From: Catellatospora sp. KI3
GTDB lineage: Bacteria; Actinomycetota; Actinomycetes; Mycobacteriales; Micromonosporaceae
Length of the DNA: 64,000 nt
Assembly (NCBI RefSeq): GCF_029948125.1
Contig: NZ_JASAMB010000014.1
Location: 142,528 to 206,527 of the forward strand
Reading direction: 5' to 3'
Of the stretch, positions 10,101 through 17,066 are shown piece after piece. Made by a program: the position numbers and the translations under genes. Below the pieces are notes generated by a model. It was not told where the DNA came from. It searched no databases and worked only from the letters and a program-made list of their open reading frames with translations. Each line of letters opens with the position of its first letter. The stretch's first letter is position 1.

Positions 10101-12203
10101 CGGCGACACCAGCGGCGCGCCGCCGCCGTCGGCGACGCGGTACGCCGCGACCGCCCAGTCGAGGTAGTTGGCCAGGCCCCGATGGGTGATGACCACGCCC
10201 TTGGGCTGACCGGTCGAGCCGGAGGTGTAGATGATGTAGCAGGCGCTGTCCGGGTGCGCCCGGGGCACCGGCGGCAGATCCACCGGCCGGCCGTCGGCGT
10301 CGGCGTCGGCGTCGGCGAGCAGGACCCGCGCCGCGCCGGCGGGTACGGCCGCGGCGAGCCCGCTCGCGGTGACGACGGCGTGCACGTCGGCGTCGGCGAG
10401 CATGAACGCGATGCGTTCGGCCGGGTCCTTGCTGTCCAGCGGGAGGTAGACCGCACCGGCCTTGAGCACGGCCAGGACCGCGGTGACCAGGTCGACGCCG
10501 CGCTCGAGCAGCAGCCCGACGCGGCTCTGCGGGACGACGCCGGCGCGGCGCAGCCGCGCGGCGAGGCGCTCGGCGCGCCGGTCCAGGTCGGCGAAGGTGA
10601 CGGTGTCCGGGCCGGACACCAGCGCGGTCGCGTCCGGGGTGCGGGCGGCCTGCCGGGCGAACATCTCGTGCGCCCAGACCAGGCCCAGACCCGGGTCTTC
10701 GGTGTCGTTCCAGGCCACGACCGTGTCGTGGTGCTCCCGGTCGGACAGCACGCGGCCGTCGCCGATGCGGGTGTCGGGCGCGGCGGTGAGGTCGTCGAGC
10801 AGGTTGCCCAGGTGGGCGATGGTCCGTTCGGCGGTGGCGGCGTCGAACAGGTCGGTGGCGTACTCAAGGTAGCCGCTGAGCACGTCGTCAGGGCCGGGCC
10901 AGACCTGCAGCTCGAGCTCGAACTGGGAGGTGCCGTTGTGGTGGTCGACGGTCGTGGCGCGCACGTCGCCGAGGTCGACCGTGAGGGCCGGATCCTCCCG
11001 CAGCGCGAACAGCACCTGCGCGATCGGGGTATGGCTCAGGTCGCGGACCGGGTCCACGGCCTCGACCACCCGGTCGAACGGCACGTCGCCGCGGGCGATG
11101 CCCGCCTGGGTCGTCTCGCGTACCCGGCCGACGAGCTCCCGGAAGGTGGGCGCGCCCGAGGTGTCGACCCGCAGCGCGATCGAGTTGTTGAAGAAGCCGA
11201 CCATCGTCTCGAACTCGACGCGCGGCCGGTTGCCCACCGGCGTCATCACCGAGACCTCGCGGTGCGAGGAGTAGCGCGACAGCAGCGCCGCGAACCCGGC
11301 CAGCAGCACCATGAACGGGGTCGCGCGCTCCTCGCGGGCGAGGTCGCGGACCCGGGGCCAGACGGCCGCGGGCAGGCTGAAGCGATGGCGGGCGCCGCGG
11401 AAGCTCTGGCTCGCGGGCCGGGGCCGGTCCAGCGGCAGCTCGAGGACGGGGACGGCGCCGCGCAGGGTGTCGCGCCAGTAGTCGAGGCCGGCGGCGAGCT
11501 CCTCCTGCCGCTGCGGGCGGGCCTCCCAGGCGGCGAAGTCGGCGTACTGCAGGGGCAGCGGGGCGAGCGCGGGCGCGGTGCCCGCGTTCGCGGCGCGGTA
11601 CAGCTCCAGCAGTTCGTCCAGCACGATGCTCATCGACCAGCCGTCGCAGACGCTGTGGTGGACCGTCAGCACGAACACGTGCTCGGCCGCGCCGACGGCG
11701 AACAGGCGCACGCGCACGAGCGGGCCCTGCTCCAGTGCGAACGGGCGCGCGGTCTCCGCGCGCAGGGCCGCGTCCAGGTCCAGGCCGGCGGGCAGCGGTT
11801 CGGCGGCCAGCTCGACCGGCAGCTCCGCGCGGATGCGCTGCACGGGGGCACCGTCGACGGAGCCGAAGACGGTACGCAGCGCCTCGTGCCGGGCGAACAG
11901 CTCGCGCACGGACCGGGCCAGCAGGTCGACGCGCAGGGCGCCGGTCAGCCGCAGGGCGGTGGAGATGTTGTAGACGGTGGTGCCGGGGTTCAGCTGGTCC
12001 ATGAACCACAGTCGGCGCTGCGCGGCCGACACGGCGAGGTCGCCGGTGCGCGCGACGGCGGCGATCTCGTCGGCCGGGCTCTGGTGGCGGGCGCCGAGCA
12101 GCTTCTCGTACAGGGCCCGCTTGGCCGGGGACATCGAGTCCAGGCGGGCCTGGGAGGCCAGTTGCCGGTCCGTCCCCGACCGGCCGGTGTTCGCCGCGGT
12201 CAT
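4173..12203 (-). CDS. two-module NRPS, C-A(Asn)-T-C-A(?)-T-T-E-like, no thioesterase
   Basis: The 2676-residue synthetase starts at ATG 12203, sharing ATGA with the mbtH stop. Approximate layout: C1 with HHSVCDG (residue 181); A1 with TSGSTG (658) and NEYGPTE (796); T1 with LGGHSL (1053); C2 with HHSVSDG (1242); A2 with TSGTQG (1714) and NMYGQTE (1855); T2 and T3, near-identical, with LGGDSL (2103 and 2181); and a C-terminal condensation/epimerization-type domain with HHQLMDN (2369). The specificity positions of A1 read DLTKVGEVGK, one residue from the usual Asn code DLTKLGEVGK. A2 reads roughly SSRDLAMGIK, lacking the Asp that normally holds the alpha-amino group, so its substrate is unclear. 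No TE or reductase domain is present, so release must occur elsewhere, perhaps with the ATP-grasp or lactam synthetase of the other arm. Confidence 0.95.
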   Translation of the reverse strand: MTAANTGRSGTDRQLASQARLDSMSPAKRALYEKLLGARHQSPADEIAAVARTGDLAVSAAQRRLWFMDQLNPGTTVYNISTALRLTGALRVDLLARSVRELFARHEALRTVFGSVDGAPVQRIRAELPVELAAEPLPAGLDLDAALRAETARPFALEQGPLVRVRLFAVGAAEHVFVLTVHHSVCDGWSMSIVLDELLELYRAANAGTAPALAPLPLQYADFAAWEARPQRQEELAAGLDYWRDTLRGAVPVLELPLDRPRPASQSFRGARHRFSLPAAVWPRVRDLAREERATPFMVLLAGFAALLSRYSSHREVSVMTPVGNRPRVEFETMVGFFNNSIALRVDTSGAPTFRELVGRVRETTQAGIARGDVPFDRVVEAVDPVRDLSHTPIAQVLFALREDPALTVDLGDVRATTVDHHNGTSQFELELQVWPGPDDVLSGYLEYATDLFDAATAERTIAHLGNLLDDLTAAPDTRIGDGRVLSDREHHDTVVAWNDTEDPGLGLVWAHEMFARQAARTPDATALVSGPDTVTFADLDRRAERLAARLRRAGVVPQSRVGLLLERGVDLVTAVLAVLKAGAVYLPLDSKDPAERIAFMLADADVHAVVTASGLAAAVPAGAARVLLADADADADGRPVDLPPVPRAHPDSACYIIYTSGSTGQPKGVVITHRGLANYLDWAVAAYRVADGGGAPLVSPLRFDLSVTTLFCPLLAGRPVVLVPEGEELDALARTLGHDTAFGLVKLTPGHLDALDKSIPPTAIEADGYLVVGGESLHGGTVAAWRTRAPGLRVVNEYGPTETVVGCCVYEVDDRTDLSATVPIGRPIANTSLYVLDENLVPVARGVVGELYVGGAGVARGYWNRPGLTAERFLPDPFATVPGARMYRTGDLVRLRADGELDCLGRADTQVKVRGYRVELEEIEAALARLEPVREAVVLLRKDLPGEAKLVAYVTAADADAPPAESDLRDVLRRDLPEYMVPDLFAILAELPLAASGKVDRAALPRPEPADPAPAAADTQLSPLEQVIAAIWCEVLGVASVGRDSNFIALGGHSLLAVQAMARLRKALDMDLPLPVFLEATSLGDLAARIEALGGRAPRPGLVPVPRTAPVPLSYAQGRLYFLSRLAEDSTFYNVPIAMRFDGEFHRGAFARAFAALWARHEGLRTSFPAPDGEPVQQIAPAEPVPYRVIDLEYVADAEQLLDELVNTEARTPFDLAAGPLVRGTLVRVAADAHAFLLTLHHSVSDGWSLSIVMDELVTLYTAFAKGEPDPLAPLPYTYLDYTVWQRKWLDAELDTQLGYWKAQLAGVPTLELPTDRPRPAVQSFRGAGHDIRWSRELSEAISALARRENVSLFMVLLAGFDVLMARTSGQRDITVGTPIANRTLTELENLVGFFANTLALRVDLSGDPTFTEVLRRVRETTHGAYAHQDVPFEMVVDAVAPTRSLSHSPLFQVRFALQNAPAATADPGGGLAVSILESEQRTARFDLLVDLWETDDGLAGHAEFSTDLFDAATVAQLMARLEELMRRLVADPAQPVFELDVLLPGERERLAGLDRTGELPGGARTFPQRFAEQARRQPEAAAVTCGATTVSYGELLRRSSAVARLLAAHGVGPGSLVAIHLDRGVDLVVAVLAVLEAGGAYVPLDPAYPADRIAAIMKDAQPALVLTGRSLAATAPTGPTGLLVLVDALPAPTDAPGPRPDLSPDDPAYVVFTSGTQGLPKGVVVTHGSLAAYLDALPAALDLPEAPVFLHTASFAFSSSVRQLMVPLSLGGTVVIATRDQLSAPDALLAYAARHGVQVLDLVPSYLRVVEPALARSDRWRPELILTASEPLRYDLPEAVRAASGPIPRLVNMYGQTETTGIVTTVDVPAQRVGRGAVVPLGRPIPGTAVYLLDEQSRQVPPGHPGEIVIGGAGLAQGYLGDPDLTARRFIDDPSGSGGRLYRTGDRGRLLPDGTVEFLGRLGDQVKIRGHRVEPEEVTAVLSAVAGVGECAVVCVEEAADERRLVAYTVLRAGTTTDQVRAALREKLPDYMVPTLVPVGAVPRLPNGKVDRTALATAGSDTAPGAAPAPRGRVEDALVVIWQEVLRLAKVGTGDDFFALGGDSLHVIRVVDRARKAGITITPAQFLANPTIAELAAVAVTEGGESTDRGRVEDALVVIWQEVLRLAKVGTGDNFFALGGDSLHVIRVVDRARKAGITITPAQFLANPTIAELAAVAVPAEAATGPAAPQADPDVVPFVPSHLAFLERDFADKHLYTHIFMFETREPADPKTMELAVRAVVEHHDSLRICFPYEGGGYRVRVRESLERTPFTSVDLSALDPDDQEAAFLRLDHQLHRKLDFNQGPLLHFALVKFGPARPDMVVAIVHHQLMDNSSWDVLVDDLQTAYVALAAGRRPDLPPLTSTFMAWARNLDRLARSSALAPDIAYWTELARRPVPAWPLDHVGGDDCMTSEEMLFVGLTAEETTSLRRSIPRDYGITVNDALAAAVLQGYADWTGDRSVLIDLVRRGRELGGDDLDLSRAIGRFSMTSPRLLHLPQQAGPRALLESVAEQVRAVPRAGLGFGLLRYLGAHPQAAQAIAPLGKPPILLNNWGEVEHVEEDSPLFGPRIDDLWPMPKLQRMHRLMVNGRILDGRLDLGFRFSRNLNDRAGIERLADLVVGALRSFVAAADPTDR
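5552..5987 (-). repeat. tandem near-identical carrier-protein repeat inside the NRPS gene
   Basis: Two direct copies of about 200 nt, 5552-5753 and 5787-5987, encode T3 and T2. I count only about four or five base differences between them, one of which changes Asp to Asn before FFALGGDS. The short spacer encodes a TEGGESTD-type linker. Such identity points to recent duplication or gene conversion. Confidence 0.9.
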
Positions 12204-12415
12204 CGTGCGTTCTCCAGGTGGGCGATCAGGCTGAGCGGCCGCATGTCGGTCCAGTTGGCGTTGACGTAGTCGACGCAGGAAGCCCGGTCGGCGGCACCAT
12301 GGACGACGGTCCAGCCGGCGGGCAGGACCGCGGACTCGGGCCACAGCGAGTGCTGGCCCTCGGCGTTGACCACCACGAAGAAGCGGCCGTTCGGATCGTC
12401 GAATGGGTTGGGCAT
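12200..12415 (-). CDS. mbtH: MbtH-like protein
   Basis: A 71-residue protein, the usual MbtH length, starting at ATG 12415 with MPNPFDDPNGRFFVVVNAEG. It has the family hallmarks: NxEGQHSLWP, the conserved Trp in LPAGWTVVHG, and NANWTDMRPLSL near the end. MbtH proteins bind and activate NRPS adenylation domains. The stop overlaps the NRPS start (ATGA), so translation is coupled, and this is the first gene of the minus-strand operon. Its promoter should lie in the long AT-rich gap to the right. Confidence 0.97.
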   Translation of the reverse strand: MPNPFDDPNGRFFVVVNAEGQHSLWPESAVLPAGWTVVHGAADRASCVDYVNANWTDMRPLSLIAHLENAR

Positions 12416-13463
12416 GGTCCTCACTCTTCGCATGGTCCGTTCGCCGCTCTGCCGGCCGGAGGCCGATCGGGCAGCACTGCCTGGGATTCCGGGTCGGCGC
12501 TCGGAGGTGACCCGGGTGTTCTCGCCCCGCGGTCCGGCTCCGGCCACGCCTGTTTCCAGGCATGGCCGGACGGCCTCACGGCGCATTCTCACGCGGTTCG
12601 GGATGGGCTCCGACCCGCCTGACGTTCCGGTGTCGTGGCAGGCGGACCGACCGCGACGCCCGGTGAAGGTGTACATCAAGGACTTTTGATTGATCTGTGG
12701 CGGCGTGGAGGTGGTGGCAGCGCACCGCGCACCCCTACCGCCGGGGCATCATCGCTTGACCGAACTTCTGGCCAGCACAAACACCGGCTAACTCACCCGC
12801 CCGAACCCCCGTTTTGGATCTTCCAGTCCGAGGACTGGGACGCAAGCAAGCCAAAGGAAACCATTGTGGACTGTACGTGTCAACCCTGTTGCGGAGCCTG
12901 TCGTTGATTACTCAAATTCGAGGATCATCACTTGATATAGGGTTGACAGATCGCTAGATCATCCCCCGCACGCGTCCCCGCCGCGCCATGCGCCTGGCAC
13001 GAAAATGCACGACCACCTGCAAATATGGCTCAGCGTGTTCATATCGACACGTTGCACGAGCAAACATTAAATCGACTATCATCGCTCTATCGATCCCGCC
13101 CCGCCAGTTCGTTGCGCGGTTATTAAATCGTATTATCGATATGCATTGAATTGACTGTCACCACTTCATTGTCGGGATCCACTTCGGATGACGTGGCGAC
13201 ACGCCCGCACCTCCGGACGGCCCCTCCCGCGAAAGGCGGAGAACGTGCTGTTCAGAGCGGCGGGAATCTAACGCATGGAGATCAACTAGGTGATGATTGT
13301 CACGTGCCACCGCAGGCAACCGACCGGGCGCTCAGGAGCATCGCAGCCAGGCCGTCCCGTCGGGCGGATGATCCGGCCGGGCGCCCGGCCCTGCATGCCG
13401 CCGGGCGCGAGCGCGCAATAGTGTGGCCGGGCGACCGGCATCCCACCCATCGGAGGCGCGCAC
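12416..13463. promoter_or_regulatory. long divergent intergenic control region of the gene cluster
   Basis: About 1 kb separates mbtH from the first gene of the plus arm. Its middle (about 12660-13180) is clearly richer in A and T than the rest of the window and has no convincing gene. It holds a TTGACA hexamer at 12943-12948, several TATAAT-like AT tracts and a 20-bp direct repeat (13066 and 13122). It most likely carries both divergent promoters and regulator sites. No promoter could be assigned with certainty. Confidence 0.6.
13066..13141. repeat. imperfect direct repeat, candidate regulator sites
   Basis: ATTAAATCGACTATCATCGC at 13066-13085 and ATTAAATCGTATTATCGATA at 13122-13141 share the core ATTAAATCG followed by TAT.ATCG, with starts 56 bp apart. 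They lie in the AT-rich divergent region of the cluster and may bind an activator or repressor. Confidence 0.45.
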
Positions 13464-14579
13464 ATGACCGAGGCCGCCGTCCACCTCGCCACGGCCCCGG
13501 CACAGCTGCCTCCCGCCTGGGACGGGCTCACCGGGCCGGACGACGTGTTCCTGACCCGGCGCTGGCTGCGGGTGGTCGAGGCGGTGCACGCCACCGCGCC
13601 GCGCTACCTGTGGTGCGAGCGCGACGGCCGGATCACCGCGGGCCTGGCCGCCATCGTGGCCGACGCGTACGCCCCCTGGGTCATGGGCCGGCCGGACGCC
13701 ATCGTCGCCGGTAGCGCCCGGGCGGGGCGGCCCGGGGCGCAGACGCTGCTGGCCCGCCTCGGCGGCGACCCGGCCGTGCTGCTGCCCAGCCTGGCCCTGG
13801 GCGGCCGCCACATTGGCCACACCCGGGTGCTGCACGACGGCACCGACCCGGTCGGCGACACCAGGCTGCTGCTCGCCGCCGCCGCGAGGCTCGCCCGCGA
13901 GGCGGGATGCGCGTCCATGGCGGTGCCGTACCTGGACGAGACCGACGAAGCCCTCAGCGCGCACCTGGCGGCGGACGGATGGTCTTCCTGCCAGGTCGGC
14001 CGCTACCACCGGCTGTCCGTGCCCCCCACAGGCATGCCGGGCTACCTGGCTCGGCTGACGTCCAGGCGGCGGAGCAGCGTCGCGGCCGAGCGCCGGCGCG
14101 TGGCCGCGGCCGGGGTGCGGATCGAGCGGACCACGGTGGCCGGACTGCCGGACCTGGCCGCGGCAGCCCGGCTGGAGGTGGGGCTGCTCGACCGGTACGG
14201 CATCGAGTGGCCGGTCGAGCGGGCGGTGTCGATCCTGTCGGTGGTGGGCGAGCAGTTCGGCGGCGACGCGGTCGTGCTCGCCGCGTACGCCGGGTCCGCT
14301 CTGGTCGGGTTCACGCTGGTGCTGGCGTACGGCGACCAGTGGTATGCCAGGCAGGCCGGGTTCGACTACTCGTTCCAGCGCACTCACCGCGCGCCCCTCT
14401 ACTTCGAGCTGTGCTACTACCGGATGCTGGAGCTGGCGGCGGAGGCGGGCGTCCGTACCATCCACTACGGACTCGGCAGCGAGGACGCCAAGATGTGGCG
14501 CGGCTGCGTCTCGACCGAGCAGCGCTGCTGGGTGGGGCCGGTGCCCGCGGCCGAGCCCGGAGAGGGCGGTGCGCGGTGA
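13464..14579 (+). CDS. FemAB/GNAT-fold acyltransferase (Acetyltransf_6 type)
   Basis: A 371-residue protein from ATG 13464 (MTEAAVHLATAPAQLPPAWD). The layout is that of FemAB-like or BioF2-like proteins: an early FLTRRWLRVVE segment, and a C-terminal GNAT half with LTSRRRSSVAAERRRV, WYARQAGFDYSF, PLYFELCYYRMLELAAEAG and IHYGLGSEDAKMWRGC. Family members transfer acyl or aminoacyl groups to amines. It opens the plus arm and its stop overlaps the ATP-grasp GTG start. A role in adding an acyl or aminoacyl group to the product, or in self-protection by acylation, is inferred. Thienamycin and clavulanate clusters also carry acetyltransferase genes. Confidence 0.8.
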   Translation: MTEAAVHLATAPAQLPPAWDGLTGPDDVFLTRRWLRVVEAVHATAPRYLWCERDGRITAGLAAIVADAYAPWVMGRPDAIVAGSARAGRPGAQTLLARLGGDPAVLLPSLALGGRHIGHTRVLHDGTDPVGDTRLLLAAAARLAREAGCASMAVPYLDETDEALSAHLAADGWSSCQVGRYHRLSVPPTGMPGYLARLTSRRRSSVAAERRRVAAAGVRIERTTVAGLPDLAAAARLEVGLLDRYGIEWPVERAVSILSVVGEQFGGDAVVLAAYAGSALVGFTLVLAYGDQWYARQAGFDYSFQRTHRAPLYFELCYYRMLELAAEAGVRTIHYGLGSEDAKMWRGCVSTEQRCWVGPVPAAEPGEGGAR

Positions 14580-15823
14580 CCGGCGTGCTGGCGATGGTGG
14601 AGACGAGCCTGGCCCGCTTCGGCCTGACGCCGGTGCTCGCGGCGCACCGGCTCGGCCTGGAGGTGGTGCTGCTGAGCTCGTCCGCGCAGCGGTATCTCGG
14701 CTACGGACCCGCGCGCCAGGTGTTCGACGAGTGCGGCGTGGAGGTCCGGCCGGTCGACACCGCCGACGTGGACGCGGTGCTCGACGCGCTCGCGGACCTG
14801 CGGCCCCGGCTGCGCGGGGTGCTGTCGGTGACCGACTACAACGTGCACGTCGCGGCCGCCGCCGCGCGGCGACTGGGGCTGCCCGGCCTGTCGCCGCACG
14901 CCGCGGCGGCGGCGCGGGACAAGTCCGCCGCGCGCCGGGAGTGCGTCCGGGCCGGGGTGGCGGTGCCGGGGCACGCGTGGGTGCGTACCGAGGCGCAGGT
15001 GCGGATCGCGGTCGAGGAGGTCGGGCTGCCGTGCGTGGTCAAGCCGCTGACCGAGTCGGGCAGCGTCGGGGTGGTGCTGTGCCGGACCCTGGCGCAGGCG
15101 GTGGCCGCCTGGCGGGCCGTCGACGCCGTGCGCACCGACTACCGGGGGCGGCCCAGACCGCCGGGTGCGCTGGTCGAGGAGTACCTGCTGGGGTACGAGT
15201 GCAGCGTCGAGACGGTCGCCGACGACGCCGGACGGCACGTCGTCGGGGTGACCGACAAGCTGCTCGGCGCGCACCCGCACTTCGTCGAGGTCGGGCAGAA
15301 CTTCCCGTCGGTACTGCCGGAGGCGGTGCGCGCGGACTGCGTGGCGCTGGCGCACGCGGCGCTGGACGCGGTCGGGCACGACTTCGGCGCGGCGCACGTG
15401 GAGATGCGGGTCACCGACGAGGGGCCGCGCCTGGTCGAGATCAACCCGCGGCTGCCGGGCGGCATGATCACCGATCTGGTACGGCACAGCCTCGGCGTCG
15501 ACCTGGTCGCCGCCGTCGTCGCCCTGCACACCGGACAGCCCGCCGACCTGGCCCCGACCCGGGCGGCCGGGGCCGCCGAACGGCAGCTGGTCTCCCCCGC
15601 CGACGGGGTGCTGCGCGCGGTGCACGGCGCCGACCTGGCCCGCCGCGTGCCCGGGGTCGTCGAGCTGGAGCTGGAGGCCGAGCCCGGCGAGCGGATCAGC
15701 GCGGCCCGCAGCAATGTGGACTACCTCGGGCACCTGCTGGCCGTCGGCGGCAGCGCGGGCGAGGCGGCCAGGCGCGCCGACACCGCGCTGGGGCAGCTCG
15801 TGGTCGAGGTGGACCGGCGGTGA
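14576..15823 (+). CDS. ATP-grasp carboxylate-amine ligase
   Basis: A 415-residue protein with GTG start at 14576, overlapping the previous stop (GTGA). The N-terminal Rossmann-like part (LVVLLSSSAQRYLGYGP region) is followed by the ATP-grasp core: DKSAARRECVRAGVAVPGH, the lysine strand PCVVKPLTESGSVGV, EEYLLGYECSVE, and the metal-binding end VEINPRLPGGMITDLV. Such enzymes form amide bonds through acyl phosphates. In clavulanate clusters an ATP-grasp enzyme adds glycine to clavaminic acid, so joining an amino acid or the NRPS product to a lactam amine or carboxylate is plausible here. The substrate is unknown. Confidence 0.9.
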   Translation: MTGVLAMVETSLARFGLTPVLAAHRLGLEVVLLSSSAQRYLGYGPARQVFDECGVEVRPVDTADVDAVLDALADLRPRLRGVLSVTDYNVHVAAAAARRLGLPGLSPHAAAAARDKSAARRECVRAGVAVPGHAWVRTEAQVRIAVEEVGLPCVVKPLTESGSVGVVLCRTLAQAVAAWRAVDAVRTDYRGRPRPPGALVEEYLLGYECSVETVADDAGRHVVGVTDKLLGAHPHFVEVGQNFPSVLPEAVRADCVALAHAALDAVGHDFGAAHVEMRVTDEGPRLVEINPRLPGGMITDLVRHSLGVDLVAAVVALHTGQPADLAPTRAAGAAERQLVSPADGVLRAVHGADLARRVPGVVELELEAEPGERISAARSNVDYLGHLLAVGGSAGEAARRADTALGQLVVEVDRR

Positions 15824-17043
15824 CCGCCGTCGCGGCGAAGGACTGGGTGCCCCGGGGGCCCGGCGTGGTCCGGTTCGGGCTGGCCGGGTTCGTCAACGCG
15901 GTGGGTACGGGCGTGTTCTACCCGTACGCGCTGATCATCCTGACCGCGCTCACCCGGCTGCCGCTGGCGGCCGTCGGCGCCGGCCTGACCGTGACCGCGC
16001 TGGCCGCACTGCCGCTGCTCGGACCGGTCGGGCGGCTGGTCGACCGGTGGGGCCCGCGCCGGGTGTACGTCGCGGCCGGGCTGGCCCGCACCGCCGCCTA
16101 CGCCGGGTACGTGCTGCTGCCCGGCCTGGTGCCGTTCCTGGCCTGCAGCCTCGTGGTGGCGCTGGCCAACCGGGCCGAGCAGATCAGCACCCCGCTGCTG
16201 GCGGCCGGGCTGGCCCCGGCCGGGGGCAGGGACCGGTGGCTGGCGCTGAGCCGGGTGGTGTTCAACGCCGGGGTGGCGCTCGGCGTGCTCGCGGGCAGCC
16301 TGGCCGTCGGCGCGGGCGCGCGCGGCGCGATGCTGCTGGCCTGGGGTAACGCGCTGAGCTTCGCCGCCGCGGCGGTGCTGGTCTGGACGCTGCCCCGGGT
16401 GGCGGCCGAGCCGCGCACGTCGGCCCGGCCCCGGCGGCCGTGGCGCGACCGGCCGTTCCTCGCCGTGAGCGCGGTCGTGACGGTGCTGTGGTTCACCGCG
16501 CTGGCGGTGGAGGCGGCGCTGCCGGTGGTGCTGATCGAGCGCCTGGCGCTGCCGCCCTGGCTGGTCGGCGCGCTGTTCGGGCTGAACACGGTGCTGCTGG
16601 CGGCGCTGCAGCTGCCGCTGAGCGCGCGGGTCGAGCGGTGGGCGCCCCGCCGGGTGCTCGCGGTCGGGGCGCTGCTGCACGCCGCGCTGCCGCTGGGACT
16701 GCTCGCGGTGTCGGCCTCGGCACCCGGCACGGTGGCGGCCGCGCTGGTGCTGGCGGTGGCGATGACCGCGTACACGCTGGGTGAGCTGCTCGGCTCGCAG
16801 GCGGGCCTGGTGCTGCTGGTGCGGCTGGCCCCGGCGGAGGCGGGCGGCTCCTATCTGGCCGGCCACCAGCTGCTGATCGGTGCCGCGTCGGCGTTGACTC
16901 CGGCCCTGGTGACGGCCCTGCTGGCCGCCCCCGCCGCGCTGTGGTGGGGGTTGGTGGCGGTGACCGTCGCGGCGGCCGCGACGGCGGCGCCGATCGGTGT
17001 CGCGGCCGCGGCCCGGCGGGCCGGTAAGGTCAACGCGCAGTGA
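15820..17043 (+). CDS. MFS transporter
   Basis: A 407-residue, Ala/Leu/Val-rich membrane protein with about 12 predicted helices. GTG 15820 overlaps the ATP-grasp stop. The loop LVDRWGPRRVYV between helices 2 and 3 matches the MFS signature region, and VERWAPRRVLAV repeats it in the second half. As in thienamycin and other antibiotic clusters, it is probably a drug-efflux-type exporter for the product or a shunt intermediate. With the ABC exporter at the far left, this gives the cluster two exporters. Confidence 0.92.
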   Translation: MTAVAAKDWVPRGPGVVRFGLAGFVNAVGTGVFYPYALIILTALTRLPLAAVGAGLTVTALAALPLLGPVGRLVDRWGPRRVYVAAGLARTAAYAGYVLLPGLVPFLACSLVVALANRAEQISTPLLAAGLAPAGGRDRWLALSRVVFNAGVALGVLAGSLAVGAGARGAMLLAWGNALSFAAAAVLVWTLPRVAAEPRTSARPRRPWRDRPFLAVSAVVTVLWFTALAVEAALPVVLIERLALPPWLVGALFGLNTVLLAALQLPLSARVERWAPRRVLAVGALLHAALPLGLLAVSASAPGTVAAALVLAVAMTAYTLGELLGSQAGLVLLVRLAPAEAGGSYLAGHQLLIGAASALTPALVTALLAAPAALWWGLVAVTVAAAATAAPIGVAAAARRAGKVNAQ

Positions 17044-17066
17044 TCTGAGTAAGGGAAAGGCGCAGC

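Noticed and set aside
8475..12269. 1264-residue plus-strand frame opposite the NRPS
   Set aside because: Low-complexity shadow; the minus frame has unmistakable C, A and T domains.
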